DNA of 64,000 nucleotides from an uncultured bacterium (lineage in GTDB: Bacteria; Actinomycetota; Coriobacteriia; Coriobacteriales; Coriobacteriaceae): positions 1 through 64,000 of the forward strand of contig CATWBO010000004.1 in the NCBI GenBank assembly GCA_958349055.1. Direction: 5' to 3'. Under the pieces are notes generated by a model, which was not told the DNA's origin, made no database searches, and worked only from the letters and a program-made list of their open reading frames with translations. Shown here one piece after another: positions 61,416 through 64,000 of this stretch; position 1 is the first letter of the stretch; every line of letters starts with the position of its first letter. Made by a program: the position numbers and the translations under genes.

Positions 61416-62537
61416 ATGAAGACCATCTACGAGAGCGAGTCTACGCCAAAGAAGGACGGATTCTACATGCCCGGCGAGTACGAGGAGCAGGAGCGCACCT
61501 GGATTTTGTGGCCGCATCGCTCGGATGTGTGGCGCTGCGGTGCCAAGCCGGCGCAAAAGGTCTTTACCGAGATCATCAAGACCGTTGCACGTTTTCAGCC
61601 CATCACCGTTGGTGTCAATGCCGAGGATTTCCCTGCGGTGTGCGAGATTTTCGATGGCGTTGAGAACGTGCGCGTGATTCATATGGAGTACAACGACAGC
61701 TGGATTCGCGACCCCGGCCCGGCGTTCCTTGTTAATGACAATGGTGAGGTTGCTCTTTCGCACTTCCACTTTAATGCTTACGGCGGTTTCATTGACGGCC
61801 TGTATTTCCCGTGGGACAAGGACGCGAGCATCGGCTTGCAGGTGGCGCAGCTTGAGCAGGTTAACCGCTATCGTCCCGAGGATTACATCCTCGAGGGCGG
61901 CTCGTTTAACTGCGACGGCCAGGGCACCGTGGTGACCACCGAGATGTGCCTGCTCAATGAGGACCGCAACCCCCAGTACACCAAGGAGCAGATCGAGGAG
62001 AAGCTTGCCGAGTACCTGGGCATCGAGAAGGTCATTTGGATCAAGGATGGCATCGACCCGTTTGAGACCAACGGGCACGTGGACGACGTCGCATGCTTTA
62101 GTGCGCCCGGCGAGGTCTGCTGCATGTGGACCGACGATCCCAACCATAAGTTCTACAAGGAGTGCCAGGAGGCCTTCAAGACGCTCTCCGAGGCGACCGA
62201 TGCCAAGGGCCGCAAGCTCAAGATCCACAAGGTGATTATGCCTGCGACCTCGGTATATATGACCGAAGAGGAGGCCAGCACGATTGACCCCGTCGAGGGC
62301 GTGCTGCCGCGTACCCCCGAGGACGCTTTCGAGCCGAGCTACCTCAACTTCCTGCCCATCAACGGGGCGGTGCTTGTACCGCAGTTCGGCGATCCCAATG
62401 ACGCCCAGGCGCTCAAGGATATCCAGGCTGCTTATCCGGACCGTGAAGTCATCGGTATCATGACTCGCGAGGTTATCTACGGCGGCGGCAACATCCACTG
62501 CATCACCCAGCAGCAGCCCAAGGCGCGCTGCAAGTAG
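61416..62537 (+). CDS. aguA: agmatine deiminase, second copy
   Basis: A 373-residue agmatine deiminase, close to the usual length of about 365. ESTPKKDGFYMPGEY and WILWPHRSDVW begin it, WIRDPGPAFLV and LEGGSFNCDGQG hold substrate residues, NGHVDDVACF the histidine, and GGGNIHCITQQ the nucleophile Cys362. It is more similar to the enterococcal enzyme in size than the copy at 52408. GAAGGAG precedes ATG 61416; an upstream in-frame ATG at 61356 lacks a site. It stands alone, divergent from the soluble LuxR gene. Confidence 0.94.
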   Translation: MKTIYESESTPKKDGFYMPGEYEEQERTWILWPHRSDVWRCGAKPAQKVFTEIIKTVARFQPITVGVNAEDFPAVCEIFDGVENVRVIHMEYNDSWIRDPGPAFLVNDNGEVALSHFHFNAYGGFIDGLYFPWDKDASIGLQVAQLEQVNRYRPEDYILEGGSFNCDGQGTVVTTEMCLLNEDRNPQYTKEQIEEKLAEYLGIEKVIWIKDGIDPFETNGHVDDVACFSAPGEVCCMWTDDPNHKFYKECQEAFKTLSEATDAKGRKLKIHKVIMPATSVYMTEEEASTIDPVEGVLPRTPEDAFEPSYLNFLPINGAVLVPQFGDPNDAQALKDIQAAYPDREVIGIMTREVIYGGGNIHCITQQQPKARCK

Positions 62538-62578
62538 ATGCGGTTGCAGGCACACGGGGTAGTGTCGATATGACCTGG

Positions 62579-62612
62579 GGCCCGCTGGCGCACACGCTGG
62601 CGGGCCCTTTTG
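62579..62612 (+). terminator. terminator after second aguA
   Basis: GGGCCCGC pairs with GCGGGCCC and is followed by TTTTG. Confidence 0.8.
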
Positions 62613-62675
62613 CGTGCGGCGGGCAGCGTTGCACGCGGGCACTCGGGTCTAAGCGAGGGTGCCAGGGGCCTTGCT

Positions 62676-62709
62676 TATCGTCGATAGTTGGTCTAGAATC
62701 GTCGATAGT
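62676..62709. repeat. ATCGTCGATAGT direct repeats upstream of the AlbA_2 gene
   Basis: ATCGTCGATAGT occurs at 62677-62688 and 62698-62709, spaced 21 bp (two helical turns), with a partial third copy up to 62718. It directly precedes the ribosome site and looks like an operator. Confidence 0.75.
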
Positions 62710-62726
62710 CGATGATAGGGGGTAGC

Positions 62727-64000
62727 ATGCACCTTGTTGAAAGTGAGACCGTGGAGTTCAAGTGCACATTTACCCCTAAGCTGCTCAAAGCTGTGGTGGC
62801 GTTTGCCAATTCGAATGGCGGTACCTTGTATATCGGAATCGACGATTTTGGCAGCATCGTCGGCGTGGACGATATCGATGCCACCATGCTTCAATGCTCT
62901 AATGCAATAACCGATGGCGTGTATCCCGACGTTTCTGAAATCACGACGGTCTCCGCATTGGACATCGATGGCGCAGCGTTGGTGAAAATCGAGGTGGAAG
63001 CGGGTCCTCACAAGCCGTACTGCCTGTGCTCGAAGGGATTTGTTCCCGCCGGGGTATATCGGCGCCTAGGTCCTGCCAACGTGCCCATCGAGATGGCCCA
63101 GATCCGCTCGATGATCAAGCGCACCGACGGCGATTATTTTGAGACCGCGCGCTCTCATGAACAGAGCTTGACGTTTTTTGAAGCCGAGCGGGTCTTTAGG
63201 CGCGCGGAGATTACGTTTGACCAAACCTCTCAAAAGAATCTCGGCCTTATCGATGAGCTGGGCTTTTACACCAATTTGGCACTGCTGGTCTCTGACCAAA
63301 ACCCCTTTGCAGTCCGCGCTGGCCTCTTCAACGACGATGCGTATACCGAGTTTATCGACCGTCAGGATGGCGAGGGCTCGATCTTCAGGCAGATAGAGGA
63401 TATCGAACGGTTCCTCAATATATCGAACGCAACGCGTATGTACTTTGTGCCGGGAAGGCTCGATCGCATAGATAAGGACGACTATCCCCGCGAGGCTGTT
63501 CGAGAGGGAATTCTGAACCTGTTTATCCATCGCGACTACGAATCTTCGGTGGCGTCTCTTATCAAGATGAGCCGTACGGCGCTTGAATTTACCAATGCGG
63601 GAGGGCCGCAGCACATCAGCGTCGAGGAGGCGCTTGCGGGCGGCTCGGACGCTCGGAATCCAAAGCTGCAACTGCTCTTTTTGCGTCTGGGAATGGTTGA
63701 GGCGTTTGGAACGGGCCTCAAGGGGATCCGTGCGCTCTATGAGGCGGAAGGGTTGGAACCCGAGGTCTGCGCCTACCCTGCAATGTTTAGGTTGTCGCTG
63801 CCCAACGTCAACGCCGTGCGCAATTCCTATCTGACGCCTCGTGGCAATAGCGGTCCCAACTTGCGTGGGGATTACAGCGATTATGAGCAGCTCGAGCGGG
63901 AAGGGGCGCTGCCGCCCGATGTTTCGCAGGCGTTTGCATCCGTGCGAGCGCAGCGAGAGGGGCACGTGTCGATGAATGGCGACTGCGGCCACGAGGTGCG
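62727..64000 (+). CDS. AlbA_2/Schlafen-type ATP-binding protein, cut by the window end
   Basis: The frame stays open from ATG 62727 to the last base, giving at least 424 residues. Residues 1-110 form the AlbA_2 domain (ETVEFKCTFTPKLLKAVVAF, then GGTLYIGIDDFGSIVG). The GHKL-like part has REAVREGILNLFIHRDYESS and EAFGTGLKGIRALYEAEG. The region beyond is less conserved and a C-terminal winged helix may follow outside the window. GGGGG precedes the ATG. It has the same architecture as the gene at 14716, and like that gene it has short repeats in its promoter. Confidence 0.85.
   Translation, partial: MHLVESETVEFKCTFTPKLLKAVVAFANSNGGTLYIGIDDFGSIVGVDDIDATMLQCSNAITDGVYPDVSEITTVSALDIDGAALVKIEVEAGPHKPYCLCSKGFVPAGVYRRLGPANVPIEMAQIRSMIKRTDGDYFETARSHEQSLTFFEAERVFRRAEITFDQTSQKNLGLIDELGFYTNLALLVSDQNPFAVRAGLFNDDAYTEFIDRQDGEGSIFRQIEDIERFLNISNATRMYFVPGRLDRIDKDDYPREAVREGILNLFIHRDYESSVASLIKMSRTALEFTNAGGPQHISVEEALAGGSDARNPKLQLLFLRLGMVEAFGTGLKGIRALYEAEGLEPEVCAYPAMFRLSLPNVNAVRNSYLTPRGNSGPNLRGDYSDYEQLEREGALPPDVSQAFASVRAQREGHVSMNGDCGHEV

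Overview
The window most likely comes from a gut actinobacterium of the class Coriobacteriia, probably Collinsella. This is an inference from high-GC, GC3-rich coding sequence, strong AGGAGG-type ribosome sites, the density of PTS and tagatose-pathway genes, and the agmatine deiminase cluster. No rRNA or marker gene fixes the taxon. The window carries one tRNA and no phage, transposase or CRISPR locus.

Layout. 1-730: two overlapping small hypothetical genes. 1382-12367: an amino-sugar region with a mannose-family PTS (EIIA, YajC, EIIB, EIIC, EIID), a GntR/UTRA regulator, AgaS-type isomerase, NagA, flavodoxin, LacX, LacC, a NagA tail remnant, YhcH, tRNA-Thr and an orphan EIIB that has lost its phospho-histidine. 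12693-16703: GalM, a DeoR regulator, an AlbA_2/Schlafen-type ATP-binding gene and a RelE-type toxin-antitoxin pair. 16770-28544: two lacE-lacG units, each with its own divergent LacI regulator, inverted-repeat arrays beside both lacG ends, a single lacF and a membrane protein. 28850-31859: lacA-lacB-lacX-lacC. 32004-33553: a DUF4143 ATPase cassette between 39-bp direct repeats. 33675-37870: galT, galK and LacI. 38000-43403: flavodiiron protein, DeoR, class II aldolase, HAD phosphatase, AraC and a small gene. 43657-47771: a Nudix-Vsr fusion and a BceAB-type ABC exporter. 48099-62537: agmatine/putrescine genes (two agmatine deiminases, putrescine carbamoyltransferase, two antiporters, two membrane LuxR proteins, one soluble LuxR protein, an amidohydrolase and a MATE exporter). 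62727-end: a second AlbA_2 gene that runs off the window.

How the genes fit together. Lactose imported by LacE/LacF would be cleaved by LacG. Galactose-6-P would go through LacAB to tagatose-6-P, then LacC, then the class II aldolase. GalNAc or galactosamine imported by the mannose-family PTS would enter the same pool through NagA and AgaS. Free galactose can use GalM, GalK and GalT. Agmatine would be exchanged for putrescine and converted through N-carbamoylputrescine to putrescine and carbamoyl phosphate; no carbamate kinase is visible here.

Beyond genes, intergenic DNA is rich in unusual structure: arrays with an 80-bp period, perfect inverted repeats up to 37 bp, elements with locus-specific arms around a shared core, covarying tandem hairpins, and a recurring ACCGT-N2-ACGGT motif. 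The strongest protein novelty is the NudG-like Nudix domain fused to a Vsr endonuclease.
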